From: Mycoplasma phocoeninasale
GTDB taxonomy: Bacteria; Bacillota_I; Bacilli_A; Mycoplasmatales; Metamycoplasmataceae
DNA length: 64,000 nt
Direction: 5' to 3'
NCBI RefSeq assembly: GCF_012934885.1
Contig: NZ_CP051480.1
Coordinates: forward strand, 496,001 to 560,000
Shown here piece by piece: positions 45,501 to 59,400 of the stretch. The position numbers and the translations under genes are program-made. Numbering within the stretch: position 1 is the first letter of the stretch; every line of letters starts with the position of its first letter. Under the pieces are notes generated by a model. It did not search any database. It saw only the letters and a program-made list of their open reading frames with translations, and had not been told where the DNA came from.

Positions 45501-45991
45501 CATTAGAAAGTGCTAGAGAAAAAAATTTAATAAATCTATATAGTGGTTCGAGGGCATTATTGTGAGAAATCCAAGAAGGTACTAATCTTAAGTTAATTCC
45601 TTTTATTGCCTCTAAATTTAGCGGGATGCAATATTATTTTACAAATACCGATATAAGAAGAGAATTTACAAATTATTTAAGAAGTTATTCGAACGGCTTT
45701 TTCGGAATTGGTGCCACATATACTTACTATCAGGAAAATGACTATGATCCAAGTTCAATCGAATTCATTATTAATACAAGCGGATATAATGAAAATGAAA
45801 AGAATAAACTAAAAGAATTTGGATATATTGTTGATGCTAACAATACATCAAAAAGAATTAGTAAAAAGGAATATATTTTGTTAACCATTAAAGAAGGTGG
45901 ATATGCTAAGTTTATGAAATTAAATAAAATAACAAATGGATCATCTTCATGGAGCGGAACAAAAAAAATTGATTTCTCAAAGCTAAACTAA
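39524..45991 (+). CDS. Giant lipoprotein 2 with inactive-looking SGNH hydrolase domain
   Basis: This 2155-residue paralogue is closest to lipoprotein 1: roughly 20 of the first 122 residues differ. It has the lipobox IAASC (Cys29), block I AIGDDYAAG with Asp60 at the nucleophile position, block II NYGLSGS, block III IGLND, and the same FEMLPS-x-x-AYKKLA in place of DxxHP. The helical middle aligns with copy 1 along its length, with a Ser/Pro-rich patch (EKPSPSPSSNG, about residue 1325). The C-terminal module (EMFGRETLESARE ... EGGYAKFMKLNK ... SSWSGTKK) is retained. TTAGGAGG precedes the ATG. A strong terminator follows. Confidence 0.85.
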
Positions 45992-46532
45992 AATTATAAT
46001 TACTAAAAATTTTATAACTAAAGTCCAAGATAATATTTTGGACTTTTTTATATTCTTTATTAACTTTCTATAATAAATTAGTGATTTCAATGAAAAACAA
46101 AGAATTTTTCAATGAATCAAGTTGAATTAAGAAGTTTTCATAGCTTTTCATGTTAAATTAAGGCTTTACTTACTTAAAAATTAAAAATTTTTAGCTAAAG
46201 CAATTAAATAAAGGTCATAAAATTAAAAAAATATACAAAAAATAAAAATAAATTTGAAATTATAGTAACATTAATTAGTTATTAATTGTTCTTGATATAT
46301 TTGCATATCCCAAAATTAAAATAATATCGATATAAGATAAGAAAAGAGAGCTTTGAATTTAAACATTTTCAACGAAAAAATCAATGAAAAATAAATCTTG
46401 TATAAAAATGAATTTTATTAATCAATAGGAAAAAATTAGAATATTATATTCTTTTTTGTTTATGCCAGAACAATATTAAGTATTTTTAAATAAGTTAATA
46501 CACTTATTCAAAAAATAAGGAGAGAAAATACT
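45992..46532. other. 541-bp spacer between lipoproteins 2 and 3
   Basis: Apart from the terminator at its start there is no gene. It is very AT-rich and must hold the promoter of lipoprotein 3. Two short stretches (near 46136 and CCAGAACAATAT at 46465) resemble ktrB segments in the right order, but this is too weak to call a relic. Confidence 0.5.
46020..46050 (+). terminator. Terminator after giant lipoprotein 2
   Basis: AAAGTCCAA (46020-46028) pairs with TTGGACTTT (46038-46046) and leads into a T-run, 28 nt after the stop. It probably closes the ktrB-lipoprotein 1-lipoprotein 2 transcription unit. Confidence 0.8.
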
Positions 46533-49500
46533 ATGAAAAAATCAAAAAAAATTGCTAGTAGATTAACAACATTAGGAACTCTTATCGTGCTAGGATCGGC
46601 TGGAATTATTGCTGCTTCATGTACCACCACTAAAACTAAAAAGCCAATTTATGAGCGTATAGTTTTTGATCAGTCAGAGGTTTCCGGGAAAATTGATTAT
46701 GTCGCTTTGGGAGATGATTATGCTGCCGGTAATAACTACAGTGACAATAATTATGCCCTAAATGACTTTGATGTTGATAGTCAAGTGGTTCATGGCGTTT
46801 CTTATGCTTCATATTTTGCTAATGCTATTAATGAGTTAAAAGATAGCAAAACTAACTTAAGAAGCTATAAAAACTATGGTCTTTCAGGGTCAACAATCGA
46901 ACAATGACTTTACATTTTAAATCCTGAAAAATATCGTAGTACCGCTATCATTGAAAAGAATTTTGAATATAATAGGAATTTAGCTAATGGTACAGGTTCT
47001 AATCGCCTACAAAAAACTTTTGGTAATTTTAGCGATGCAGATTATATGCGCTTAAGAGATGACATTAGCAGAGCAAACTTAATTACTCTGTCTGTTGGTT
47101 ATAATGATTTTTTTGCAGGCAATGACATTTTTGATATCTTGCTAGAATTTAATAATATTGATAGTAATATTTCGCAATTAGAAGAAAAACTTAAGGAATG
47201 AGTCGAAAAAGCAGAACAAATTTCTTCATTTATTTATGAAAACTATGACCGTTTAATTACTGAAATTAGAAGAATTAATCAAAATGCTAATATTACATTA
47301 GTTGGTTATACTAATCCTTTTTTAAAACTAAGTTCAATTATTAAAAACCAATTCGCTTTAAATAAAGACTACATTCATGAAGGAATTAAAATTTTAAATA
47401 ACGAAATTAAAGCTGTAGCATATAGTAATAATGTTAATTTTGTTACTTATAATAATGAAAGTGAAATACTGTCAAATCCACTTGAATATTCATCTAATTT
47501 ATTTGAAATGCTACCAACTATTAAGGGATACAAAAAATTAGCGCAAGATTTATTTATGAAGTTAGCCTTGGGTGAAAATGAATATAATGCCATTATTAGT
47601 GACCAAGTAATTGAAGATGCTGATAGTAAAGGATATAAAAAATCAATTGCCTTTGATGTTGAATCTAATAATGTTAAATCGTTAATCCTAGGTAATGAAG
47701 GTGTTAATAAAAGATATGATTTTGAACAACAAGAAGAAAATCACAAAATTTTAGAAACTCAGGATGATAGTTTTAACTCAAAGATTTTTAGTGTGTATAA
47801 AGCACAATTTAATAATGGTGAAAACATGTCATCATTTGAATTATTAGAATTTTTCTTTAGATCATTAAAAATATTAGGAATTGATTTACTTGAATTTCGT
47901 GAAAAATTTGATCAATTAGAGGCACAACTAGAAAGTAGTGAAGAAACCCGCAAAACTTTTATTGAATTCGTTAACCAAGTTTATGAAAGTGGCACAATTA
48001 CTTCTGAACTTAAATCATTTAATAAACGAACTAATGATTTAATTCAAAATAATAGCTTGCAAAACATTACCACTAAAGATATTGCTCGTATCTACTATGA
48101 TGAATTCTCATCAGCTGATCACATTTATAACTTCTATAAAGAAATGTCAAAAACCAAGTTTTTACAAGATAGCAAAATTAACCGTGAATTTAGAATGTAT
48201 ATCAAGCCTTTCTTTGCTTCTTTAACTAACAAATACTTATACGAAGCATTTTTCAACTTGCTAAATATCAAAATTGATGATAAATCTGTAGCACAAATTG
48301 ATTTTGAATTACAACTTGAAGCATTTACTGATAGTTTAATTAATGTAGCATTCGATAGTCCTGATCAGTACGGCGGATATAAAAATTACACCGAATTTAT
48401 CGGTGCTTTATTGCAAAGAGATAAACTAGAAATTAAAAATCTATTAGATGCATTTATCAAATGACTTGAAGAAGATCCTGCTTTTGCTGATAAGTTTATT
48501 AATAGTGTTGCTAATTCATTCATCGATATTTATAAAATTGAAGGTGATAATCAAAGAGTAATTAGAGAATTTGTTAGAATTTTCTTCTTGAATTTCAATA
48601 AATTGAAAAATATTGAAAAATTAGTAAGTTTTGTGGCCGAATCATTTACCGCTGTTAAACATGCCAACTCTAAAACACCAAACATTAATGAACTATTTTC
48701 AACATTCGTCGATAATATGATCACCGATAAATATGATGCCGCTAATGAAAATAAGCTCCTATTTACCCTAGCATCTGCCAATTTAGGCCGCAATGACGCA
48801 GAAAAACAGGCATATCAGGCTGGACTTGAAATCATCAGTTTATCATTTATCGCTAATGAAGATTTCTTTGACACCAAGAATGAAAACTACTATGAAAATA
48901 ATGAAAAACGTGAGAAAATCTTTAAACTATTAACCAACCTAATTAAAGATAAAGAAAAAGAATTAACACCAGATGGTAAAAAATTCATTTCAAATATCTT
49001 GGGAAGATTAGTTGAACAAGCCTTTTTAGATGAGAATTCTGATCTAAATAAAACTATTAAGAGATTACTTGATTATTTCATTGTTGAACCAATTATTCAA
49101 AACATCAAAAATAACTTTAACAGTAATGAAAAATTTGGAATTGAATCTCTAGAACAATTTATTAGAAACATTTGAAATACTTTATGATCACAAATCAAAA
49201 ATGATGCTTCAATTAACGGAATTAAAAAATTAACTAGTTCAATTTTAGAAAGAGCAGAGCACTATGATAATGAATCATTATATGCTTTTGTAGTTAGTGT
49301 CTTTAAAGACGGAGAAAACAACCACCTATATGATTTAATTAAGATTTTAGTTTCACAGTTAACTGCAACTGACGGTGTATTTGACAATGTATTCGATACA
49401 GCATTACAATGATTTGAAAGAGAAACAGATTACAAGTTTGAAGATGAAGTTCGTGAAAAGCTTAGTGTATATTCTAAAGAATTATTAAAAAATGTTCCAA

Positions 49501-52500
49501 ATTCAACATTATATGAACATATTGAAAACAAACTAAAAGAAGTGGCAAATTCTGTTAACAAGACTGAACAAAAAAACTTTAATGATTTTTCGAAATATAT
49601 TAGTGATGAAATGAATAAATTTCTAACAAAAGATAATAAGAGTATTATTCCGAAATTACTTGATGTTTTTTTGGCTAGAGACAAATTTAATGTATACCAT
49701 ATTGAATTTAGCAAGGTTATGGAAGTATTTTCTTTAGTGTTTAAGCAAGAAAAAATAGTTGACTATTTTGTTAAGAAAATCGATCTAAAGGGTTTTCTTG
49801 AGGTTGCACTATCTAATATAAAATTTGAAACCCCAAAGACTCAAGAAAAATGAGAAAAGGTTTTAAAAGAATTAAATAAATTTATTGATAAAAAATATAC
49901 AGAATTTATTCTTCCTACTATAAAAGATTCATTTAAAAAAATATTTTCAGATACAGCATTAATTAGTAAATCTAATTCATTTACGGAATTAGTTGTTAAC
50001 TTTATAATTGGTAAAAAAGCAGAATTAAAAGCAAAAACTATTGAATATGTAAAAGAATTACTTGGCGATAATAATGGAACTAATCTAAAAGACAATTTTT
50101 CAGAATTGTTTGTTTCTCTTGCTGATGAAAATTCTGGTGGTGCAAGTTGAACAGAAGATCAAAAGAAACACACAAAAGAATTTATGGTTAAATTGCTTAA
50201 CTCTTTTACAAAATTTGAATTGACAGAGAAATTGGTAGATATCATATTTGACAATATTGAAACAAATATTCAAAAGGAATTATTCAATTTCAACAGATAT
50301 AATATAAAAATTAATTTAGTTGATATCTTTAATGGCTTAAAACATCAAGAATTAATTAATTTTATAAAAACTATAAAACCAGAAGAAATTAAAGATTTAT
50401 CAATACTTGCATTGAGAAATTGAGAAGCTATTCTAGGCAGTTTTACTGGCTCAATCGGTGATAAAAATACCAACGATAAAAAAGAAAATATTTTTGATGT
50501 ATATGGGGAATTAAATATTAACAAGGAAACTTGAATTCAGTTATTTAAGGAAACATTTAATAGATTAGATGAGGCCGGAAAAGGCGCAGTTAATGCTGAA
50601 TTGCAAGCAATTTTTAGTAAGTTCCATTCAAATGAAACAGTAAAAAGGTTTATCAAATTCCAATTACATAGAATAAGAAAACAAATCGTAACTGATGACC
50701 CAATGTTTGATAAATTGTCAACTAAGATATTTGATGATATTTCAAATAGTCTAGAAGATGTGCTGTTATCAAATATAGTAAGTAGTATTAGTCAAGAACT
50801 AGTTAATTTGGAAGGCAAAAATATAAATTCAATTGAAGATATAAACAATAAAATTGAAGGTTCGCTAGCAAAAATTAAAACAAATTTCATTGCTTTAATC
50901 AAAAAAGTGCTTAGGGACCAAATAAAAGACCAAAAAGGTTCTAAGCAATTATCTGATTTAGTTTTCTATCTACTAAATAAAAAATTAAAATTAGATGTTA
51001 CAAATGTTAATGCTGAAAATGTAAAACTTTTCATTTCTAGAATATTATCTAGCTCATTAAATTCACAAATTGTGGACTCTTTAATTTCAAATCTCGTAGA
51101 TAAAGTATTTAAAATTAAATTCTTTGATGAGGAAAAAATTCTAAGTAAAGATAAGATCCTTTCTCAAGCAAAAAATATGATTAACTCAATAGATTATAAT
51201 TCAATAATTTCTAAAGAAAATTTAGCTAAGTTATTATCAGGAATTTTTGAAAACAGCGATGTCAACATGACAAGCGAAGAGATAGTTTCTTTCTATGAAT
51301 ATATAAGCAATAATTGATCAAAATTAAAAACCCTAAAACAAGAAGAAAACTTTAATTGAGAATTATTTAATAAATTTATTAAAGATTTCAACAAATATGC
51401 AGTCAGAACAATTAATTCTTTCGCCCTAGGTTTAAAGAGTGATTCAAAAAACAAAATTAAAGATTCACTAAGTAAGGCGATAATAAAAATAGCTAAAAAT
51501 CATGTAAAAAATCTTGATAATTCAAAATTACAAAATAAATACGCTGACTCTAACAAAATTAAAGAAGTTATTGATCTAGTTTTGGATTACAAAGAATCGA
51601 AAAAATTAGTTACTGACATAATTTCAGGAATCAGTTCTGATAATCCTTATGAAGAGAATTCAACATTAAATGATATCATCGTAAAAATTGCAACTGATTC
51701 CAAAGAGAAATTAATTGATGATATCAATTCAATTATCATTCAATTGTCAAAAGATGAAAAAGCCTTAGATATAATCATTGGCGAAATATTTAAATATGCT
51801 TCATTAGAAAATACAACTGAAGACGATAAGGCCTTATTTAAAAACATAATCAAAAAAGTTATTCCAACAATACAAAAAACTAATTTTTATAAAAAAACTG
51901 TGATGGAACGTCTATTTAAAATAATTTTAGATAATGTAAAAAGTAAGGGAATTTCAAGTGTTGGAACATGAATAAATGATGTTCTAGTTGAATTTAGCTC
52001 GATATTTAGCTTTGCCGATATTGGTATATTCGCAAATCTAATTGGTGATGAAAATGGAATCAACGGTTCAGATTTAGTTAAATTAATAAATTTATTTTTC
52101 GGAAAATCTAACCTAAATAATTCACTGCTTTACAATAACCTTAAAAATATAAATATGAATCCTAATGTTGCTGAAAGAACTAATCTCACAACATTAAATG
52201 AAATTGCAAGAGGAAGAAAGAATATTTTTGAACATAAAATTGTAACTGATCCTAATTATGTAAAAGTTGAATTTGATCCATTTGAATTTTTAGATAAAAT
52301 GTTTAAATTGTTAGCTCAAGAAGTAACAGCAGAATCAAATAAAATACATAATTATTTAACAGATTACAATGTTAGACATAAACAGGATGCATACAAAGCT
52401 ACATATCGTTTCTTAGTAGCCTTAAAATTAGCAATTTTTGAAATGTATGGAAGAGAAACACCAGATTATGAAAGAGAAACCTCATCTTTAATATATGCAG

Positions 52501-52934
52501 GTCTTTATAGAAGCAAAATTTCAATTTTATGAGAAATCCAAGAGGGTACAAATTTAAAATGAGCATACAAAAAATTCTCAGGAATGAATACTCATTTTAC
52601 AACTGATTTTTTAAGGAAAGAATTTACAAACTATGTTCAATATATAGATTGAAAATATAAATATCACTACCCAAAAGAAGAAAGATATACTCCAGATTCA
52701 ATTGATTACATAATAGCATCAAGTGGATACAAAGATTCTGAAAAAGATAAACTAACTCCATTTAAATATAAAGTAACAGCAAATGGAAAAGAAGGACAAA
52801 TTAGCAAAAGAGACTATATTCTTCTAACGCTTAAGGAAGGTGGATTTGCTAAATTCATGAAAATAAATGATGTTAAATCAATGTCAAGTTGAAGTGGATT
52901 AGATCAAGTTGATTTTTCTAAGATTGATGACTAA
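46533..52934 (+). CDS. Giant lipoprotein 3 with inactive-looking SGNH hydrolase domain
   Basis: The 2133-residue paralogue belongs to a second sub-pair with lipoprotein 4: signal MKKSKKIASR, lipobox IAASC (Cys30). Block I is ALGDDYAAGNNYSD with Asp62 at the nucleophile position; block II NYGLSGS; block III SVGYNDFF; and the C-terminal catalytic block reads FEMLPTIKGYKKLA, again without Asp or His. An ERIVFDQSEVSG segment follows the signal and is absent from copies 1 and 2. The helical middle and C-terminal module (EMYGRETPDYERE ... EGGFAKFMKIND ... SSWSGLDQ) match the other copies. AAGGAGAGAAAA precedes the ATG. It has its own terminator. Confidence 0.85.
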
Positions 52935-52943
52935 TTAGTATAT

Positions 52944-52972
52944 AAGAGCGAAAGTAATTTTGCTCTTTTTTT
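52944..52972 (+). terminator. Terminator after giant lipoprotein 3
   Basis: AAGAGCGAAA (52944-52953) pairs fully, with one G-U, to TTTTGCTCTT (52958-52967), loop GTAA, followed by a T-run 9 nt past the stop. Confidence 0.85.
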
Positions 52973-53281
52973 ATTCGCTTTTTTAACAATTTGAAACAGT
53001 AAAAAAAATGTTTTGACTAAAAATTAACTAAATTTTGCGGCTAACATTAATAATAAATTTTAAAACTATTTTCTCATTTTTGTTTTTGGGATTTATATTG
53101 TTAATATAAATTTAGTTCTAGTAATAAGATAGAAAAATAAAAAAATCATTAAAAAATTGCCTTTTTTGGGCCAAAATTTCACAAAAAGTAAAAATTATCG
53201 TAAATTTATAATAATATTTTTTTGTTCGTAACACTTGTTATAATTTCATTTATTTCTAAATTACGAGGTTGCTAACATAAG

Positions 53282-53367
53282 ACAAAATATGAAAAATTAG
53301 TTATTTTGTTAATAAATAAATACTAATTTTATAATTTCATATTTTGTTTACATTATTAAAATGTAAA
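53282..53367. repeat. Nested inverted repeats upstream of giant lipoprotein 4
   Basis: ACAAAATATGAAAAATTAGT (53282-53301) is the reverse complement of ACTAATTTT plus TTCATATTTTGT within 53322-53347, apart from a 6-nt insertion. Directly after it, TTTACATT and AATGTAAA (53347-53354 and 53360-53367) form a second palindrome. Both lie 47-132 bp before the ATG, where a promoter is expected. Regulatory meaning is inferred. Confidence 0.5.
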
Positions 53368-53413
53368 TATAGTCTTTATTTATATTGCCTGTCTAGATTA
53401 GGAGAAAAATACT

Positions 53414-56400
53414 ATGAAAAAATCAAAAAAATTTGCTAGTAAACTATCAATCCTAGGAGCATTTATTGTCTTAGGATCAACAGGAATTATTGCTGCTTCG
53501 TGTACTACCAGTAGAAGGCCACGACCTACATATGAGCGTATAGTTTTTGATCAATCTGAAGTTTCTGGAAAAGTTGATTATGTTGCCTTAGGAGATGATT
53601 ATGCTGCCGGTAATAATAATAGCGATAATAATTATTCTCTAAATGAATATGATGTCAACAGTCAAAAAGTTTATGGGCTATCATATGCTTCATATTTTGC
53701 CAACGCTATTAATGAGTTAAAGGATAGCAAAACTAACTTAAGAAGCTATAAAAACTATGGTCTTTCAGGATCGACTATTGAAGAGTGGCTTTACATTCTA
53801 AATCCAACTCTTTATGAAAAATATGAAAAAAGCAATGCTATTAAAAAGAATTTTGAATACAATAAAAATCTTGCGGCTAAAACAAATTCTGAGCGTTTAA
53901 GTAAAACTTTTGGCTCATTTTCAGCATCAGATTTTCAAAGATTAAAATCAGATATTAGTAGTGCAAATTTAATTACTCTTTCGGTTGGCTACAATGATTT
54001 CTTTAATAGCAATGATATTTTTGACATTCTACTAGAATTTCACAACATTGATAGCAACATTCCTGAACTTGAAGAAAAACTTAGAGAATGAATTCAAAGA
54101 GCAGAACAACTTGCTTCAATAATCTATGAAAATTATGATCGTTTAATTACTGAAATTAGAAGAATTAACACTAATGCTAACATTACTTTAGTTGGTTATA
54201 CTAATCCATTTTTAAAACTAAGCTCAATTATTAAAAACCAATTTGCTTTGAGTAAGGATTATGTGCATGAAGGGATTGAAATTTTAAATAATCAAATTAA
54301 GGCTGTAGCTCATAGTAATAGCGTTAACTTTGTCTCATATAATAATGAAGGTGATATTTTAACTAATCCTTCAGAGTATTCATCTAATTTATTTGAAATG
54401 CTTCCATCAATTAAGGGATATAAAAAACTAGCTCAAGATTTATTTATGAAGCTTGCACTTGGAGAAGATGAATATTATGCCATTGCTAGCGATAAACTAG
54501 GAGACATTGACAGTAGAGGTTATCAAAAATCAATTTCATTTGATGTTCAATCTAATAATATCAAATCATTAATCCTGGGTAATGAAGGTATTAATAAGAG
54601 ATATGAATTCGAATCTGAGGTTAAAAATAAAGAAGTTATTGATAATCAAGACAATAGTTTTAACTCAAAAATATTCAGTGTTTATAAAGCACAATTTAAT
54701 AACGGCGAAAACATGCCGGCTTTTGAGATAATTGAGTTTTTCTTTAAGTCTCTAAAGATCCTAGGTATTGACTTAGCTCAATACCGTGAAACATTTGCAC
54801 AACTAGAAGCACAAATTGATAGCAATAATGAAACTCGTAGTATTTTTATTGAATTCATTAACCAAGTTTTTGATAGTACCATCATTAATGAAGAGATTAA
54901 ATCATTTAATAAAAGAACTAACCAGTTAATTAAGGATACTCCTCAAGATCAAATAACAACAAAAGATCTTGCCAAAATCTACTATGAAGAATTTTCATCA
55001 ACCGAACATATTTATAACTTTTATAAAGAAATCTCTAAAACGAAATTTCTGCAAGATCAAAGAATTAGCCGGGAATTTAGACAATATTTCAAACCATTTT
55101 TTGCTAATTTAACCAATAGTAGCTTATATAAAGCCTTCTTTGATTTACTGAAAATCTCAATTGACGATAAATCTTCAGCACAAATTGATTTTGAATTACA
55201 ACTTGAAACTTTTGCCAATAGTTTAGTTGATTCAGTTTTTGATGAACCTAATAAATATGGTGTATATCCTAATTACACTGAATTTATTAATGCCTTACTA
55301 CTAAGAAGCAAAGTTGAAATCAAAGATCTTTTAGATTCATTTATTAAATGATTAAACGAAGACAAGGAATTTGCTGACAAATTTATTAATAGCGTTGCTA
55401 ATTCATTTATCGAACTTTATAAAATTGAAGGTGTTAATCAAAATACCATTAGGGAATTTGTAAGAATTTTCTTCTTAAACTTTAATAAGTTGAAAAATAT
55501 TGAAAAATTAGTAAGTTTTGTTGCAGAAACATTTAGTGATGTTAAACAATCTAATTCAAAAACCCCTAATGCTAATGAATTATTTGCAACATTTCTTGAC
55601 AACATGATTGCTGATAAATATGATACAAATAATGAAAATAAACTACTCTTTACTTTAGCATCTGCTAATTTAGGACAAACTGAAGAAGAGAAAAAAACAT
55701 ATCAAGCTGCCCTTGAAATTATTAGTTTATCATTTATCGCTAAAGAGGACTTCTTTGATACTAAAAACTCAAATTATTTAGAAAATAACAAAAAGCGTGA
55801 AAGATTATTTAAGCTGCTAACAAACTTAATTAAAGATAAAGATCATGAATTAACAGCTGAGGGAAGACAGTTAATTTCTAATATTTTAGGTAGATTAGTT
55901 GAGCAAGCTTTTCTAGATGATAAATCTGATTTAAACATCACAATCAAAAAATTACTAGATTATTTTATTATTGAGCCCCTAATTTTAAACTTCAAAAATA
56001 CATTTAAAAAAGAAGAGCAATCACAAAGCGAAGCAATTGAACAATTCTTCAGAAACATGTGAAATACTCTATGATCACAAATTAAAAATAAAGATTCAAT
56101 TGCTGGTATTAAAGAATTATTTAATAAAGTTCTTGAAAGAGCTAGCATGTATGACAATGATTCATTATATGCCTTTGTAATTAGTGTCTTCAAGGACGGT
56201 CCCAACAATAAACTATATGATCTAATTAAGACAATTTTCTCACAACTAACAGCCACTGAAGGTGTCTTTGATAACACATTTACCACATGAATTCAATGAT
56301 TAGAAGAGCAAACCAAACATACCTTTAGTTCTCAAGATAAAACAAAGATTAGTGGCTATCTAAAAGAAGTTCTAAAGAATGCCCCTAATTCAACACTATA

Positions 56401-59400
56401 TGAAAATATTGAATCAAAAGTCAAGGAAATTGCCGCTTCACTTGATAAAAATAAACAAAAGAATTTCGAAGAATTTTCTAAATACTTTGCTGAACAAATG
56501 AATAGCTTCCTAACAAAAGATAATAAGAAAATTATTCCTGAAATTTTAGATGTATTCTTGGCTCGTGATAAGGATAATGTATATCATGTCGAATTTAGTA
56601 AAGTAACAGAAATATTTTCAATTTTCTTCAAGGAAGATAAAATTATTAATTACATTATTGATAAATTTGACATAAAAGCAATCATTGAAGGTGCTTTAGA
56701 TAGAGTTAGCTTTGGCGGAACAAAAAGTCAAGAAAACTGAAGAAAGGTTTTATCTGATTTAAAGAAATTTATTGATGATAAATATACCAAATTCATTGTT
56801 CCAACTATAACTAAGCTACTAAAAAATACTTTCTCTGATAAGGATTTAGTTGCTAAATCACATTCATTCACTGACCTAATAGTCAACTACATAACTACTA
56901 AAAAAGATAGCTTGAAGGCGGATGTTATTAAGTATATTAATGAATTGCTATCGGATGTTAAAAATAAAAATCTTAGAGAAAATTTCTCAGAATTATTCAT
57001 ATCACTTGCTGAAGAAAATTCTGTTAATAATTCATTAACACCAGATCTAAAAGAAAAAACAAGGTCAGTTATTACAAAACTTTTAAATCATTTTTCTAAG
57101 TTTGGACTAACTGAAAAACTTGTTGACATAATATTTGAAAATATAGAAAAAAATATTAAATCCCAACTATTTAATTTTGATAGATATGAAATAAAAGTGA
57201 ACTTAGTGGATATCTTTAACGGTATAAACCATCAAGAATTAACTAACTTTGTTAAAGATTTAACTCCAGACGAAGTAAAAAGTATTACATTGGTTTCCCT
57301 AAAAAATTGAGAACTACTACTAAGCAGTATTGCTTCACCAAAAAATAATTTAAATTCACCAAACAATAACAAAAAAGACGGTATCCTAGAGATTTATGGT
57401 GAATTAAAAATTGATAGCAAATTGTGATTAGATTTATTAAAATCAGTATTTACTAAATTAGATGATTCTGGTAAAAAAGAAGTAAAAGCAGAATTAAATA
57501 AAATCTTATCAAATCAATTCCATACAAACGGAGCATTTAAAAAATTTGTAAAAAATCAGTTAGATAATATTAAAAATAAAATATTAGAACAAGAACCATT
57601 AGCCAACAAGCTTCTAACAAAAGTTTTTGATATTGCTGCCGCAAGCATTGAAGATAAAGCGGCAACAGATTTGATTAAATCGATTGGTAATTGGTTGGCG
57701 GATTTAGATGGAAGTAAATTAACTTCAATAACTGAATTAAACAAGAAAATACAAGAATTATTAGGAAACTTAAAAGATAACTTTATTAAGCTAAGTAAAA
57801 AAGTTATTAATGATCAAGTAAAAAATAAAGAAAATGTAAAAGAGATATCTGGATTAATTTTTGACCTAATAAATAAAAAATATGGACTAACTGCAACAAA
57901 TATTAATAGTGAAAATGTTAAACTATTTATAGCAAGATTAATTGGAAATATTGGTAATTCAAAAATTATTGAAAGTTTCATTGATAAAGTCGTTGATAAT
58001 TTAGTTAATATTGATTTATTTACTGAATCACCAATACTTGATAAATCTAAGATTGTTGAACAATTAACTAAATCAGTTGAAGATTTAGACTTTGATAAAA
58101 TTATTTTTTCATCTGATAACCTATCTGCATTATTTAAGATGATGTTAAATACTAATGAAATTTCCACTCTTAAAGAAGAAATAGTATCAATGTATCAATA
58201 CATAAGTATTAACATTGCGGAATTAAAGGAATTAAAAGAAAAGAACAAAAACTCAATTCCGAAAGTCTTTGAAAAGCTATTAAATGATTATAAGAAATAT
58301 GTAGTTATAGGATTTAATTCATTTAATAAGACTGTAAACGAAGACACAACGAATAAAATTAAAAATTCATTGATAGATTCATTGAAAGAAATTGCTAAAT
58401 TTGAAATTGAAAATATTAGCAATGAAAAGCTTGTTAACAAATATGTAAATCCAATTAACATTAAGAAAATTGCTAACACTGTTATTAATTATGAGCCAAC
58501 TAAAAAAATAATTGATCATTTAATATCTGAAATAGCTAAAAAGCAATTAAATGAAACTGATGGTCAAAAAGAGGCTCAAAATGCTCTTGTAGATATTATT
58601 ACAAAGTCAAAAGATATATTGACTAAACATATAAACGAAATAATTGAGCAAATTGCGAAGGATGACAGCGTAGTTAATATCTTAGTTGATGAAATATTTA
58701 GATTTTTATCATTAGAAAATACTACTGAAGATGACAAAAATTTATTTAAAGAAATCATTAAAACAGCAGTCCCTAAGATTCAACAAACTGAATTCTACAA
58801 AAATAAAGTAAGTCAATTGTTTGATTCATTTACTAAAAAAGCTAAAAATGCTGACTTAGCAAATATTAACCAATTATTGAAAGAAATTATTGATGAATTT
58901 ACCTCAACATTTAACTTTAGTGATATTGAAACTTTTGCTAACCTAATTGGCGAAGGAAATGTAATTGATGGTCCAAAACTTGTTAAGTTAATTAACTTAA
59001 TTTTTGGTAAATCAAGATTAGAAAATTCATTTATTTATAATGCTTTAAGAAATATAAATATGAATTCAGATCGTTCAAAAAGAACAACAATTACTACTCT
59101 TAATGAGATTGTAAGGGGAAGCAAAGACATTTTTGGCAATCCAATTAGTGGTGCTTCGAAATTTGACCCACTCGCAATTCTTGATACAATATTTAAATTA
59201 TTAGCTCAAGAGGTAACTAAGGAATTTTCACAATATGATAACTATCAAAATGACTATCTTGTTAGATATGATAAAGAAGCATACAAAGCAACCTACCGTA
59301 TGCTAGTATCACTAAAATTTGCAATATTTGAAATGTTTGGTCGTGAAACTGTCGAAGCAAATAGGGAGTTAGGATTTGGAAGACTTGGATTATATACAAG

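Larger units (their letters stand above)
52935..53413. other. 479-bp spacer between lipoproteins 3 and 4
   Basis: It holds the terminator at 52944, then AT-rich DNA with no gene, and a set of inverted repeats at 53282-53367 upstream of lipoprotein 4, listed separately. Confidence 0.55.

Noticed and set aside
46120-46480. Possible second ktrB relic before giant lipoprotein 3 (TTTTCATAGC near 46136 and CCAGAACAATAT at 46465)
   Set aside because: Only two short AT-rich matches, with spacing differing from ktrB by 15-20 nt and no similarity between them. Not separable from chance by eye.
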